Source: Hymenolepis diminuta (Eukaryota; Platyhelminthes; Cestoda; Cyclophyllidea; Hymenolepididae). Taken from it: a stretch of DNA of 64,000 nt. Positions 40,252 to 53,040 of this stretch are shown in pieces (within the stretch, counting starts at the first letter, position 1; each line of letters opens with the position of its first letter). Below the pieces are notes generated by a model. It did no database searches. It was not told where the DNA came from and was given only the letters and a program-made list of their open reading frames with translations. Location: NCBI GenBank assembly GCA_900708905.1, contig CAADRB010000006.1, forward strand, positions 1,424,765-1,488,764. Reading direction: 5' to 3'. The translations under genes were made by a program, and so were the position numbers.

Positions 40252-41510
40252 ACAGAAGTTTCGTCCATTTTTAAATTTGAATTAAAGTGAAAATTTTGTC
40301 AAAAATACATTTATTTAGTATTCAACATAGTCACCATTTTTATTAATTACATCTTCTCATCTTGCCATAAGCTTTCTCATTCCTTCTTCATAGAATTTAG
40401 CCAGCTTGGAATCAACAAATGAAACTAGCTTCTTCATTTCGACATCTTCTCTCATTAAGTGATTCTGTAAGCTAATGGAAAGATAAAAATCGATTGGTGC
40501 AAGGTGGGGAGAATATGGTGGGTGATGCATGACTTCTCAGCCAAATGCCTCAACGAGATTTTTGGTTACTCTTGAAGTGTAGGGGTCTGGCATTGTCATG
40601 GTGCAGAATCACTCCTTTCCGATTGATCAAAGTAGGCTGTTTTTCCTACCGTTAATTGCTTTTAAATGAGTTAGCTTTTGACAGTAAACTTGAGACGTTA
40701 TTGTTTGATTGTCACCCATTAGTTCATAATAAACAATTCCCTTCAAATCCCACCATACACACAAAAGATGCAGTGTGCATTCGGGTGCAGTCTCGAATTG
40801 TCTCGGTTGTGGAATTGGCTTTGAACCACTGTCTTGACTTAGCCACTGTGTTTAGCGCTTAATNTTGTTGTAAAGGATCCACTTCTCGCCACTGTCATTT
40901 ATGATTGAGCCTAAAAAAGGTGCCTGAAGTTCACGAGAACGCAGTGAAACCCAAGAGATCACACGCTCCTGCTTGTTGATTTCTGACAAGTCGTGTGGGG
41001 AAGGGCCATTTCCCAGCCTTTGAGATTTTCCCCAGCCAAGTCTTTTCATTCCCCTATGTATGGTCATATGGTGGCTTACGTGAAAAGTTTTGCTCAGTTC
41101 TCTAGTAGTACAGGTTGGATTCTTATCAGTGGCAACTTGCAATTGCTCACAATTGAGTTTTTTTGAGCATCCTGATCTCGGTTCGTCTTTCAGCCTGAAG
41201 TCAAGGTGAAAACAACTTTCTGCAGATGTTTTCATTCATAACATCATTTACACAAGTGCCTTTGAGTGTTTTTGCTGCTGAGCCTGCCGTATTTCCTTGA
41301 TGAAATTGAAACAATAAAATATGCCTGATATGCTCTTTATTTGGAGCGTATATTAGGGCCAGAGATAGTTATTAGTAACGATAATTATCACACAATCTGG
41401 AGGAAGAAATAATATTTCATTGATTACCACAGACAGGCATACAACATTAATAAGGTAAATTGAAGTAATTGTGCCCTAAACACAGCTCAAAAATTGGACG
41501 AAACTTCTGT
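40252..41510 (-). mobile_element. Complete but inactive mariner element (family 1)
   Basis: The element is 1,259 bases and starts and ends with matching inverted repeats: ACAGAAGTTTCGTCCA at the left and its complement at the right, recognisable over 20-25 bases with one indel. It is flanked by TA at 40,250-40,251 and 41,511-41,512, the target-site duplication expected of Tc1/mariner insertions. Length, TA duplication and minus-strand transposase remains all agree. One ambiguous base (N) lies at 40,864. Lack of function is argued under the transposase entry. Confidence 0.9.
40310..41370 (-). pseudogene. Mariner transposase pseudogene (family 1)
   Basis: Pieces of a mariner (DD34D) transposase appear in the right order on the minus strand. 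An N-terminal helix-turn-helix region reads EHIRHILLFQFHQGNTAGSA (about 41,340-41,281). A 127-codon frame follows (41,235-40,852) with LKDEPRSG, TTRELSKTFHVSHHMTIHR and EKWILYN. Next come CVWWDLKGIVYYEL (about 40,767-40,726), HHDNARP (about 40,612-40,590) and HHPPYSPHLAPIDFYLS (about 40,540-40,490). The second and third catalytic aspartates survive in HHDNARP and APIDF. The first, normally the D of the (G/C)DEKW motif, is replaced by G (SGEKW). Frame changes and stops, including one where the family has the Trp of an ERW-type motif near the C terminus, complete the inactivation. It differs clearly from the family at 52 and 63.7 kb. Confidence 0.85.
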
Positions 41511-41512
41511 TA

Positions 41513-44500
41513 CGATCTGATAGGTTTTAGAGTCTTTTGATTTTTATTAAATAAATTATTGCAATCGAAATATTTTTCTTCTTTAATTAACAACAATGAC
41601 TACATTCACAGCTTTAGAATTTTCATGTTTTGATTTAATTGGCTTTAAAAATCATCGATTAGTTTTGACGTATTCCTATTCTGATTACTTTTCCGACTTT
41701 GTTTTGCAATGTTTTGATCTGGAAATTTTCTTCACACTTAACATTCTAGGAAAACCTATTTTTTGCTGCATTGTCCATGATGTCCCTGTCAAATCATTGA
41801 CTTCCTTGGAGTCTTGATTAGTTTCCATAGGTCGTAACTTGGTGCGTGCGCGAAAGGAGAATTTTTAGACCGAAAGAATTTAACTTTAAGTGCATTAGCA
41901 CCTTAAATGAGGCCATTTGTTTTGAACTCTTCAAAAATTTAAAAGCAATTTAGAAAAATTTTGTGAAGCCTGCGAACTTCACTGTTAACTATAATTATTT
42001 ATTTACATTAAATTCGACGAATAATACAGATGATTGCTGAGATCTATCAAGCCAGCACGATTTTAGTAGGGCTTTTCAAAAATTCGGTGCTTCAACTTCT
42101 CAATTAATTAAATTATCGCAAGACAAAAATGTTTCTTTAGAATTACTAACTTTCAAACAAATGGAATTATTGATATGAACTGTAAGAGTAACAGCCAAGC
42201 CCCCAACTGACAGCCACAGTTTCCAGATCAAAATTTCAGAGTTGTGAACAATGGATATATAAGAGCGAGGATTAAAATTCCATAGATTTGGGAGAAAAGC
42301 AGAATTCAGGATAGATATCGGAAAGAAGATAAAGAAGAACCAGACAAAAGTATGGCAAATTCGAGGGAGGGAGTACAATAGACGAGTATTTGCGTCGAGA
42401 TATTTTAAGCCTGTGATTGTGAGAATACACAAGCAAACTGCTATTACCTCTTGGAAGCCTAGAAGAATCAGTTATCAATATTCTGCAACTGTGATTTCGT
42501 AATGCGTGGGGGAGGGCAAAATCCAGCGATTTGACACAAATTAGTATAGCGGTAAAAATTTGAAAAAGTGATTTTGCATAAAAATGATTTAAATTAGCGC
42601 ATTTTTAGAAAGATACCATTTAAAAAATTTGTAAGGCAACCATAAAGTGTTAGTAAAATTAGACTTTAATTATGATAAAAGTAGTATTCCTATTGGCTAT
42701 AAACGTTAATGGGCTTTAATAAATGATTAAACTATGGGTTTCAATAAAATTAAACCCTTTTCTTAATAGTTTTTCGATCTGTATTCATGAGTACAAAATA
42801 AATAATTAATTATCTACGTACTTTAAATGTCTTTAGCAATATATATACCTGGTAGTCCTCTCACTTTGTTCAAAATATATGTTGGCATTTTTAATCTGAA
42901 CTCTGTGGGTGGGTAATGTTCATTTCCCCGATGACCGCTTTAATTTCAATCCCGAAATTTCTCCAAGGAATAGGTTATTTTGGAGTACATCGTTTCTTAT
43001 GATTCAATAATTGAGACAACAGAAATCACAGGAGTATTTTTTTATTAAAACATTAATTTAACAGTTTTTTTCATTGTGATTAAGTAAGTAATGATAGAAG
43101 GAAACAGTTGGAGCTAGGAGTCCTTAGAAGGTTACCGAAATGTAGGGGCTATTGTTTAGCAAAGGAGTGAATGCTGACTAAGTCACTGAATTCTTGGAGC
43201 TGATAGCATCTATTTTCAGAGATTTAGGAGATGAAATCGAGAGTAAAGCAGAATATATTAAACAGAAACAATAAAAAATCAAAAGAGGGTAAGCTTAAGA
43301 GAGAAAATTGAAAGATGGATAGAAGAGCGTAAAATCGAGCGTCTGTAAATTTTTATAGCCGACGTGTCATCGGATTTTAAAGTCGCGAAGAAGGCTAGTG
43401 CAAATTGTTAACCCGTATTTTCCGACCCCGTCGATTGAAACTAGCTCAATTAAACAGAAAAGTATAAGCACGATTTGTTATCAAAACGAATAAAATTTTT
43501 TTGGGTGGGGGAGGGGGGAGCGTGGAGACTCAAAAAAAGGTATCGAGAGTAAAGTTGAGGTATTGAAGTTTTCTGCTTAATTTAATGTTTAGCACCCTTT
43601 TGTGAAATATATTTACTCAAAGCGTTCTCCACATTCCAAAATTTGAAGTTCTTGTCCATGGTAATTGTTACTTATTGACCGGTCTTTTTAATTATGCTTG
43701 TTGGTCATGTCATTTAAATTCACTTGTTCTTCTAAAGGATGAGGATAAAGAGGAAAAAGTGTTACAACTTTAAAAAACCACTTAGTGTGTCAATTCTAAA
43801 ATCATATGTATACTTTTTGATGAAAATAAACGTTAGCTAAAATCTTAAGTGAACTAATTTTATTGGACTTTTAAGTTAATGAATCTTTTAGTAGGAAGCA
43901 ACAACAGTGAAATTTATTTCTGTGTGTTTAAATCGGTAAAAAAAGGTAGAAAGTTGAACATTCCTCAACAATCCCACTTATTACCAATCGCAGATCAAAA
44001 TTTGTCGTTTTTTTAATTGTACTACCAAAGTGAACTAAAGTTATATTGAATCAGTCTTATTTTCTTTCATTTTTGGCTTTAGAAGCTGAATTTAATTACA
44101 TAAAGGGTGTTGCCAACAAATTTACAAATATCGTGTTGACAAGCATTTTTTAAGACAAAGTTCCTTTTAGATGCCACATTTGAGCATCTAATAGTTGAAA
44201 ACTCAAGAATAACTTTTAAAGGTATGCGTTTGTACAAACATGAACAAATTAATTGAACAAAAATTAATATTAAGAGGAATTTTTTGATTATGTAAAGTAC
44301 AGAAAAAGCTCTTTTTCCTAATATTTATTGTTCAACATCTGAGTTTGTGGTCGATTCCCATACCTGTCACTCAATCTACGCATCAAACCAGGTATTTCCA
44401 CTTGAATCAGATTATTTATCATGAAAATAATACAATATCAAAAGTTAATTTAAAGGAGCGGTTTAGAGAAAATTTCTATGTGCAAATATGATATAAAAAA

Positions 44501-47500
44501 TTTAATATTCAAATTCAAAATTGTAAGTTTATATATTCTAAAATGTTCACCCGTCAGTTAAATGAAATTTTAAAATAAAATTAGCTAAATAACGGATGAA
44601 TATTCAGTAGCAACAGTCATAGAGTTCTTATCCGGCCAGTCGGAAATTTTTCATACCTAATCATTTATTATAACACCATTGATATTCCAATAATTTATAT
44701 TCTATTAAACAAATCTTTTTCCAAAATGCCTGCTTTATATTGGTTTTATAATAAAAATGTACAGTAAATGCTACAAAATCTCGTTAATGTGGCCACAGTC
44801 ATGTATTTTGCACAAAAAATATTTTTCGCTCTAACTGATATCTCAACTCGACATCTTTTTGTGAGACCATTTAAAAACAACAGTTGAAATTAAATAATAG
44901 TAAAAAGTTTATTTATTGTATCAAAGATACAACGTTTACAAAGGATGTATTCTCACGTTGTTTCGCAATGAATAGAGTTTCCTACGGAAACCGTTTGTTT
45001 TTCAAGCATTTTGAGGTTATCCCCTTTTGTTTTGATTTCTTCTGTAGTTTTGCTCATACTATTTAATTCCAAAAGTTCTTTTCGGGAAGAAAGCTTAAAT
45101 ATGTCAGTGAAAAATCAGGAAAGCGATCTTTTGCCCACTTTTTTACAAGAATTTGCTCTAGGAGAACTCACTATTAGTACTAAAATGAGAAAAACTACCC
45201 AAGTTCAGAAGCAGTCTAGATCCTTAAATTGAAGAGTGACTTCTAATAGTTGCCCTTGCTGAGACCTACTATTGTAGCAATAATCGTGACGGTATTTACT
45301 GAAGTTCGATAAATGATGATACGAGACGTGGGAGGTCCAGTTATATAAAGTCAATAAACAAGAGCGGGATGAATGCTGATTCGAAACCGCTGATGCAAGT
45401 TGATTAAGGTTTTCAGGCACTCAATTGCTTGTCAGAAAAGCCTATTGAGAGACACTTAGGCAGACATATTTTATGGGCTATACGATCACCTTTCCTATGT
45501 TTTCAAAGAATTAATAAGAGACCTAAATCGTATACGGATCTTAACAAAAGAGGTCAAATAATATGAATACCTTTCTTTGAAAGGCTATGTACTTATCTTC
45601 GTAGGTCAGTATATCATTAATAAAGTAAATATTTCCTGAATGACGCCTATATTTTAAAATTAATCGAAATATGAGCAATAAGCATTTGTCAAGTTGTTGT
45701 TTTTCCAATCCATTATGAACTACGTCAACAAAAACTAAGGGCCAATTAGAAACTTTGACTAAATAACTGCAGCAGGCGACAACAGAAATATAAGAGGTGA
45801 CATTCTTGAAAATAGGATGCTGAAAAGATGCTTAGTAAGATTGTGATAATTTCTATAAGATATATTAAAGGGTCAAATTCCAGGGCAACGTAATGCAAAG
45901 CCAGTAACAATGGCAAAGTGGGGTGTGGCCCGAATTGAAAAGATAATGAATTGGTATTTTATTGAAAATAATAGGTAACTGATAAGGTTCTGGCATCGGT
46001 CTTTCCCGTTGCGGTAGTTTAAAGTGAACTACCTTTGTGCTTCAACCAGACTATAAATTCTGTAGACTGTTAAACGTTTAAATTTTTCAGAAAAGATAAG
46101 AAAACAAATAAATATATATTATTAAACCTTGGAGTGATATAAAAATGAGGTTTCTACGCTTACATTGTGTATTTTATCTCTTCTGAAATGCGGAGAAGAA
46201 GGAGAAATAAAATTTTGAGGATTTCTGTCATTTACTTGCCATATCTATGCTCAGGCTTGCCTTGTAATTAATTTCGAATGCCTTTGCCAACCTATTTTTC
46301 CTCTCATTTTTAATTTTTTACTAAAATCTTTTACGTAGGTCATTTGACAATTTGTTATCATTTAGTAAACGAATAATTAAAGTTGTAATTGTAAGTAAAG
46401 GGTCGATAATTTTTTAATAAGCCCATTTATTTAAGGATCATGCCGAGAAAGCAAAAATGGGACAAAAGGATGCATAGCCTCATATTCAGCTACGCTAAAG
46501 GAGGAGAGGAATTTTTGTTTACTATTATGCCTTCTCTCTATCCTTTTCCACCTTTGACTTGAAATATTTGGCAATGCAAGTCAAATAAATAGAAACTTTT
46601 TCTCTTCAACTTGAAAAGCAACCTCGAATACGAAGTAATTTTACGAAAACGAACGTCTAATAGCACAAAATATATGGGTGATTGTTTGACCAATTTAATT
46701 TTTAAGAGCCTATTTCATTTTTAAGAGGATTTTAGGCTCTTTCAGAGTCACCACATTTAAAAAGAATTGAGTACCTCGAAGAAGTGGTCACCATCCTGTT
46801 TTTACGGAATTTAATATTTAGATTTGGGTCATTCGTTGTTTAAACTCTTAGCTATAATTCCTCTATTCGGTTGTTGATGTTCAGTTGTTCAAATTTTAGA
46901 ATCTGTTACTAGTTTACCGGAATGAATTCGTGTTCAGAGCATCTAGATTTAAATAAGCTATTTAATAATATGGATAGTCATTCAGATAATTCAGACAGAT
47001 TTTTTCTCCGACATCCAAGATAACAGCAGAATGATAAGAGCTAATATGATTTTGTCATATCAAAGCCCATGAGAGCTCCCTCAAAATATCAGGTAAACCG
47101 GTGAAAGTATCCTTCAGCATAAACACCATGCATATTCAACTCATTAAAATCCGTATCATGATATCCTATTTCCTTGAAATATTGTGTTTTTCATCATTTC
47201 AATCTCACCCATTTTATTCTTTAAATTTAATCATTTTTACCGGTGTTAATATCGGTATATATCGGGTTTCCTTATCTTTGTATATCTAATAGCAACACAC
47301 TTAAAGATGCATCAGTCTCTTTCTTAAAATATTGATAGATTAGATCGTAACTTTTAAACTTCTGGTTTATTCACATATTTGACACCCTAATGATTTCCCA
47401 ACAACTCCACAAGAACTCTTAACGTCCTTTTACTCGGCACAAGCTTTGTTTCATTCCTTATTGCACGTTTACTGTTTTCTTTGTTCAGAAGCTTTCTCAT

Positions 47501-50500
47501 GGTTAAAACCTATAAAAGGTTTTTCCCTTGTTCTCTTTCAATATTCGATTTTGATATGTTTAATTTAGCAGAAGGCTGTGCAAATGTTATAAAGAAATAT
47601 GCTAAGTTTTCTATTGAAAAATATATTACAGTTTCCAATTTTGGCAGGCACCAAAACATATGGAGCAATAGAGTTACCTAAATTTGGGACTGCGGAAAAT
47701 CAGATATACTTATTAGTGAATAAAAATCAGAACATCTAACAATCTCGATTTTGATATTCTTCTGGTGTTCATTATCGCAATCGTTCATGGAAAATAAAAA
47801 AACGTCTTTGACGTTAAAATCACGGGAAATCATTGAGTGAATGGAATAGTAGGTGAATCAAATAAAATATGAAATATTGGAGGATTTCACGAAGAAGTAT
47901 GTAGTGAAGTAAGATCACCATGTTTGACTATTTTTCCATTATGGAGGTATTCAGTTGTCCATATTTTCGCCAGGAGTATAGTTAACTGCGTAACGTTCTT
48001 AAATTCAAGTGTAAGTATCGCAGATATATGGTTGATATTAAGTTCAGTGTTCAGAAATCCGGTCGATTTATTTCTGGGAATGATCATGGTCAGAATATTT
48101 TTTTAAATTCTAATAGCCAAGAGCAGATAGATGAGGCTAAAAAGCATTTTGATATAGTAATGTTCATCAGAGTTGACCCAAGGTATTATCCTTTGAATAA
48201 TAACCTAATGTATATAAATTCTGAATTCTGGGTTCTAAGGTGATATTTCATATTGTCCGTATCACAACAGATTTATAATTAAATCTTGGTCATGCAATCT
48301 TTCTAAGTCTGTCTTTTCAGGCAGCGGCTATTCGTATTTTACCGAGATCCCGAAAATTCAACAATGATTTTAATATGGATCTAAGATGCCTCTTATTGTG
48401 ACTCTCGTATCGATTTTTTTCCAGCAGTAATCTAATTGTGTATATCGCTCACCCTTCTTCGGCATTTTCTTCGATGTGCTCCATTATCTAACACCTAAAC
48501 TGAGAGTTTTACTCCTCCACGGAGTCACAACTTCAGCTAGCTTGTTAATCTTTGCTATTGCCTTTCTGTTCTTCTCATTTAAAATATTCTCTCGACAATT
48601 TTGTCGCATTCCTGCCCAGTGTTTGCCGAGTTTGGAAAGTAGAAAAGTGCAACTACTTATTCTTCTCTATTCTATCACTAATCTAGAGCTTTACTTTACT
48701 AAAAATTGACTTCGTGGTAACTATATTTCATAGCGGGTAATTTAAAAGCCCTGGCAAGTATGCTTTCTTGTTTAAATGTTTCACATTTCTCATTCGATCA
48801 AATGGTTTTTGTAATACTAAAACCTATTCTAACCAATTACAATTAAAGCCCAAACACTCCATGAAGGTCGAACTTTAATATCTACCTTTACCCAGCTTTA
48901 TTGTAACACACTAATAGCATAGAATTGATAAAACTGCAGGGGCAGCTTGTAAATATCCTTTAGATCATTCCAAATAATGACGAGCAAGACATCGATAAAC
49001 TTACATACACGTTGTGCTTATCTCTAGGTGTGTCATTTCCGGCCTATAATATTACAGCACATAGTAAAACAAACGATGTGCTATTTTAATCATTAAAAAG
49101 TAACTAAACAGGAAGAATGGTAAAACAGTTTTTTAAAGGGTAAGAGAAGAAGGTAGAAATGAAGTATGGAACTCAAGACACCAAAATAGTGTCAATTCAT
49201 ATAGATTCTTGATTTATCAATTTTTCAACATTTTACAATATATATCATTTCGTCATGCTCTTTTAAGAGTTTGGCCAGCAGACGATGTTTTGAATATTCT
49301 ATTTCCTGTCCTTCAGGCTATACCTTTAATCATCTACAGAAGAGAGAAGGAGATGATTGGATTTTGGTGACCAGGGTTCATTTGAAGAGGACTTGGAACC
49401 AAGAGCGGTAAAGGGAGAGTGGATGAAGGTGTAAAGCAGAGATGTGGGTAGTGAATATAGTGTACATACGTGGCTGTTTATGTAAGGAGGCAAATGCACT
49501 TTTGAGCAAAGAAATGTTCTGAAAAAATGGAATTGAGGTACATGGGTGGAGTCTTGTCAGCGACTTTGGAAAGGTGCAACGAAAACGATAGACCAAATTG
49601 ACTAGGTGCGACTGAGATTGTTGCTATAATAGGATAACATATAGTTGCAAAAGAAGAAAATTTAAATTAACTTAAGGACAACGAAATCATTTAATATCAT
49701 AAGAAACCATACACCTGAAACTGACCACGATTCTCATGGAGTGGACGACAGCGACATTCCCAACGTTTGAGTTACAGAGGTTTTTTAGTTATCGAGTTCA
49801 GCTTATGGTTAGACTTTAAATAACTTTAATTATAAGACTATAAGACTATTTGTGTTTCCTGAAATGGAAAATCGTATTTTACGATGAAAAATAATTAATC
49901 TATTGATTTTCAGTTTATTGTAAAACTGGTAGCAGTACTAGTCGGAAGAAATATGTGAAATATTTAACAGTTTAGGAATGATTGAGTAAGAAAACAAAAA
50001 TTCACCTACTGAAATAACTGATAGCATAAAATAACTGCTATAGATGGCAAATGTCGATCCACAACTGGCGATCAGAAACGATAAGAGCACAATAGCAATA
50101 TCCTTTGTCGATCAGTATTAGTGTATGCGTGTGTGCACATGGAAGCCAACACAGATGCCAGAACCAGAAACGATTGATATATTCCGCATTCTCATATAAA
50201 TCCTGTTTGTTTATTAATGAATCTGGGTTGCTTCCCTGCCACCTTCATGCTGATCTAGCAGACATGATTGACTTTACTTATTCATTCAATCTAATCGTTC
50301 CAGATGGCACCGTTTCTCATTACTTTATTAAAATAATAGAGAAAACAAACAAAGGAATTAATCTGCCGAAGAATAATTTAAATGGAAGATTACTTGTGAG
50401 CAGCAGATAAAGTCAGAACAGATTGGATGGGGTCATAAAGATATTTCAGTAAAAACTATATGAAGGACCTGTATTCGATGAAAAACAGCATAATTCTATT

Positions 50501-51911
50501 CTCACCAAAATCTAGGATTCCTTAAATGATGTTTAGTCGTCCTGAAAACCAATCACTGATCTAAATAAACTCTTGAATACCTTGAAAAATCAGAGGGCAA
50601 AGAGACGAAATTCTTTATAGAAGTCCAAAGTGATATCTACTTTTAAGATTGGCTTAGTAAAATTAATTTCTGAACCGTAAATCTTTACATGATATAAATT
50701 GTTAATCCTTATCGATCAAATTGGCTAATATTTGTACTGTTGGGGGCTAGTACTAACAGCTTTCAACTGCAGCTTCCACAGACGACAGACAGTTTTAAAT
50801 TAGAAAGTCAAGAGTTGAAAATGAACCAAATTTCCTTGAGCAACGGCAACAGAAACTTAAGAAAGAGAGGGAGAACTTGATAGTTGTGCGTGTGCACTTG
50901 CAATCTTGAAACCCGCGTGTATGTGAGTTTTACAGACAAAATTATCGATTATCGGTAAAGGGCTGAGTACAAATCATCAATCAATGTTCTCCAGCGTGAA
51001 ACAATTAGAAAAAAGTTCAAGTAAATGCGAAAACGTAAACGTACTTCTCTCTGGTCCAACGCGAGTCAAATTAATATTACTCAAAATACATTAGAAATTT
51101 TTTAAAAAATCCTTCAGTATATTTATAACATTCATATATTTAAATTAAACCTCATTAAGACTCGTCTGAAGACCCGGTTATAATAAGAAAGTTTTAATCA
51201 AAATGGACATTCAAAAGAATGGTTTTAAATATCTAAAAATAAAACTAACTGTCTTGGCAAAAATTTTAAAAGTATGTAGCACCAAACCATCCGTGATATT
51301 GCAAAAGTAAAATTCTCTACAATGTTGTAATACGCCTTAGATACAAACGTAAATCTCGCCGTTTGAAGACAATAAAGGATGGGACTTGTAAAAGAAAAGT
51401 ACCGCAAGTCTGGAGTAACAATCCAGCATGCTGAATCGATGACCGATTGGTAAGCCTAACTTAATTCAAGTGGCTACAGTTTGAATACAGGGCAAATGAG
51501 CATTTAAATTATGGGTAACAAGAGATTGCGACCGATTTCTTAAGGACAGTTTCATTTTATCGGGGCTTCTTCAAGGTTTCATTTTTAATCAAAATTTATA
51601 ACAATTAATAACAAAAAGTAAACATAGAAAAGAAAATTCTGAATCCAATCGATTTCCCTCATTAAAAGCGAAAAATGGAAAATATTCATTTTTCAATGAG
51701 ACTATCGTAGCCATAAATAATATTCTTGAACCTAACCGCCGATTACTTGAATCCTTTAGGTGTTAAACGTTTTGAAATTCAAATAACTTAGTTTACCGTG
51801 AATTCTATTTCAGTTATTTCAATTTCTAAGTTACCTCTATTAGAATTCCAACCATAACAGCGATTCCAGTAGATGAATCACAAAGCCAATGTCCGATTTT
51901 TCTCATTATAA
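41513..51911. other. Ten kilobases between the two mariners with no supported gene
   Basis: No frame shows recognisable protein motifs. Besides the G-rich tract, a purine-rich strand bias runs from about 43,080 to 43,340. Confidence 0.5.
43503..43518 (+). other. Potential G-quadruplex tract
   Basis: The tract GGGTGGGGGAGGGGGG supplies enough G-runs for a four-stranded fold with very short loops. It is conspicuous in AT-rich sequence. No gene lies next to it. Confidence 0.45.
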
Positions 51912-51975
51912 TAACACATGGGCTGAAAAGTTCCGGGCCTAACAAAGAAAACGGTTTTTTGGTTCAAAATTAGCT

Positions 51976-53040
51976 CTATTCATCAATGTAATCTCCATCG
52001 AGAGCAACACAATCATTACAGCGCCGCCCTAACATTTCAATACCACTTTTGTAGAACGATTTATCTTTTGCCTCAAAATAGGNNNNNNNNNNNNNNNNNN
52101 NNNNNNNNNNNNNNNNNNNNNNNNNNNNNNNNNNNNNNNNNNNNNNNNNNNNNNNNNNNNNNNNNNNNNNNNNNNNNNNNNNNNNNNNNNNNNNNNNNNN
52201 NNNNNNNNNNNNNNNNNNNNNNNNNNNNNNNNNNNNNNNNNNNNNNNNNNNNNNNNNNNNNNNNNNNNNNNNNNNNNNNNNNNNNNNNNNNNNNNNNNNN
52301 NNNNNNNNNNNNNNNNNNNNNNNNNNNNNNNNNNNNNNNNNNNNNNNNNNNNNNNNNNNNNNNNNNNNNNNNNNNNNNNNNNNNNNNNNNNNNNNNNNNN
52401 NNNNNNNNNNNNNNNNNNNNNNNNNNNNNNNNNNNNNNNNNNNNNNNNNNNNNNNNNNNNNNNNNNNNNNNNNNNNNNNNNNNNNNNNNNNNNNNNNNNN
52501 NNNNNNNNNNNNNNNNNNNNNNNNNNNNNNNNNNNNNNNNNNNNNNNNNNNNNNNNNNNNNNNNNNNNNNNNNNNNNNNNNNNNNNNNNNNNNNNNNNNN
52601 NNNNNNNNNNNNNNNNNNNNNNNNNNNNNNNNNNNNNNNNNNNNNNNNNNNNNNNNNNNNNNNNNNNNNNNNNNNNNNNNNNNNNNNNNNNNNNNNNNNN
52701 NNNNNNNNNNNNNNNNNNNNNNNNNNNNNNNNNNNNNNNNNNNNNNNNNNNNNNNNNNNNNNNNNNNNNNNNNNNNNNNNNNNNNNNNNNNNNNNNNNNN
52801 NNNNNNNNNNNNNNNNNNNNNNNNNNNNNNNNNNNNNNNNNNNNNNNNNNNNNNNNNNNNNNNNNNNNNATCATCGGTGTCTCTACGACCACGTTTGAAG
52901 TCAGCAAACCAACGTTTTATTGTTGTTTCTGATGGAGCGGAGTCGCCATGACACTTTTCAAGCCATTGCTTCACTTGAACGCTATTTTTTCCCATCAAGA
53001 AGCAGTGTAAACTTAAAACACGAAATTGTTTTTGATTCAT
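51976..53040 (-). CDS. Mariner transposase, irritans subfamily (interrupted by gap)
   Basis: This enzyme class excises and reinserts mariner DNA at TA sites in the nucleus, using a DD34D active site and an N-terminal helix-turn-helix region that binds the inverted repeats. Visible N terminus: MNQKQFRVLSLHCFLMGKNS, continuing through WLEKCHGDSAPSETTIKRW. Visible C terminus: YFEAKDKSFYKSGIEMLGRR, ending GDYIDE. Both ends match the irritans type (FRVL..CFL.GKN near the start; YFEAK..YY..GI..L near the end). I start at the conserved Met at 53,040 rather than the in-frame upstream Met at 53,088, because the upstream codons lie in the leader and the other copy has GTG there. With the gap as drawn the product is 354 residues, close to the family's usual 345-350. 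The catalytic residues lie inside the gap, so activity cannot be judged. Confidence 0.8.
   Translation of the reverse strand: MNQKQFRVLSLHCFLMGKNSVQVKQWLEKCHGDSAPSETTIKRWFADFKRGRRDTDDXXXXXXXXXXXXXXXXXXXXXXXXXXXXXXXXXXXXXXXXXXXXXXXXXXXXXXXXXXXXXXXXXXXXXXXXXXXXXXXXXXXXXXXXXXXXXXXXXXXXXXXXXXXXXXXXXXXXXXXXXXXXXXXXXXXXXXXXXXXXXXXXXXXXXXXXXXXXXXXXXXXXXXXXXXXXXXXXXXXXXXXXXXXXXXXXXXXXXXXXXXXXXXXXXXXXXXXXXXXXXXXXXXXXXXXXXXXXXXXXXXXXXXXXXXXXXXXXXXXXXXXYFEAKDKSFYKSGIEMLGRRCNDCVALDGDYIDE
52083..52869. other. Assembly gap (787 N)
   Basis: A run of 787 undetermined bases lies entirely within the mariner transposase. The coding frame is the same on both sides and the implied protein length suits the family, so the stated size is probably near the truth. 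Translations that cross it are meaningless. Confidence 0.98.

Noticed and set aside
40656..40862. Plus-strand frame of 68 codons
   Set aside because: It lies antisense to the fossil mariner transposase, whose motifs are recognisable on the minus strand.
42100..42432. Minus-strand frame of 110 codons with hydrophobic stretches
   Set aside because: Hydrophobicity follows from T-rich sequence on that strand; an overlapping second frame is equally open and neither has family motifs.
52029..52907. Open frames of 276-292 codons on both strands across the N run
   Set aside because: They consist almost entirely of undetermined bases; only the transposase frame has supporting sequence on both sides.
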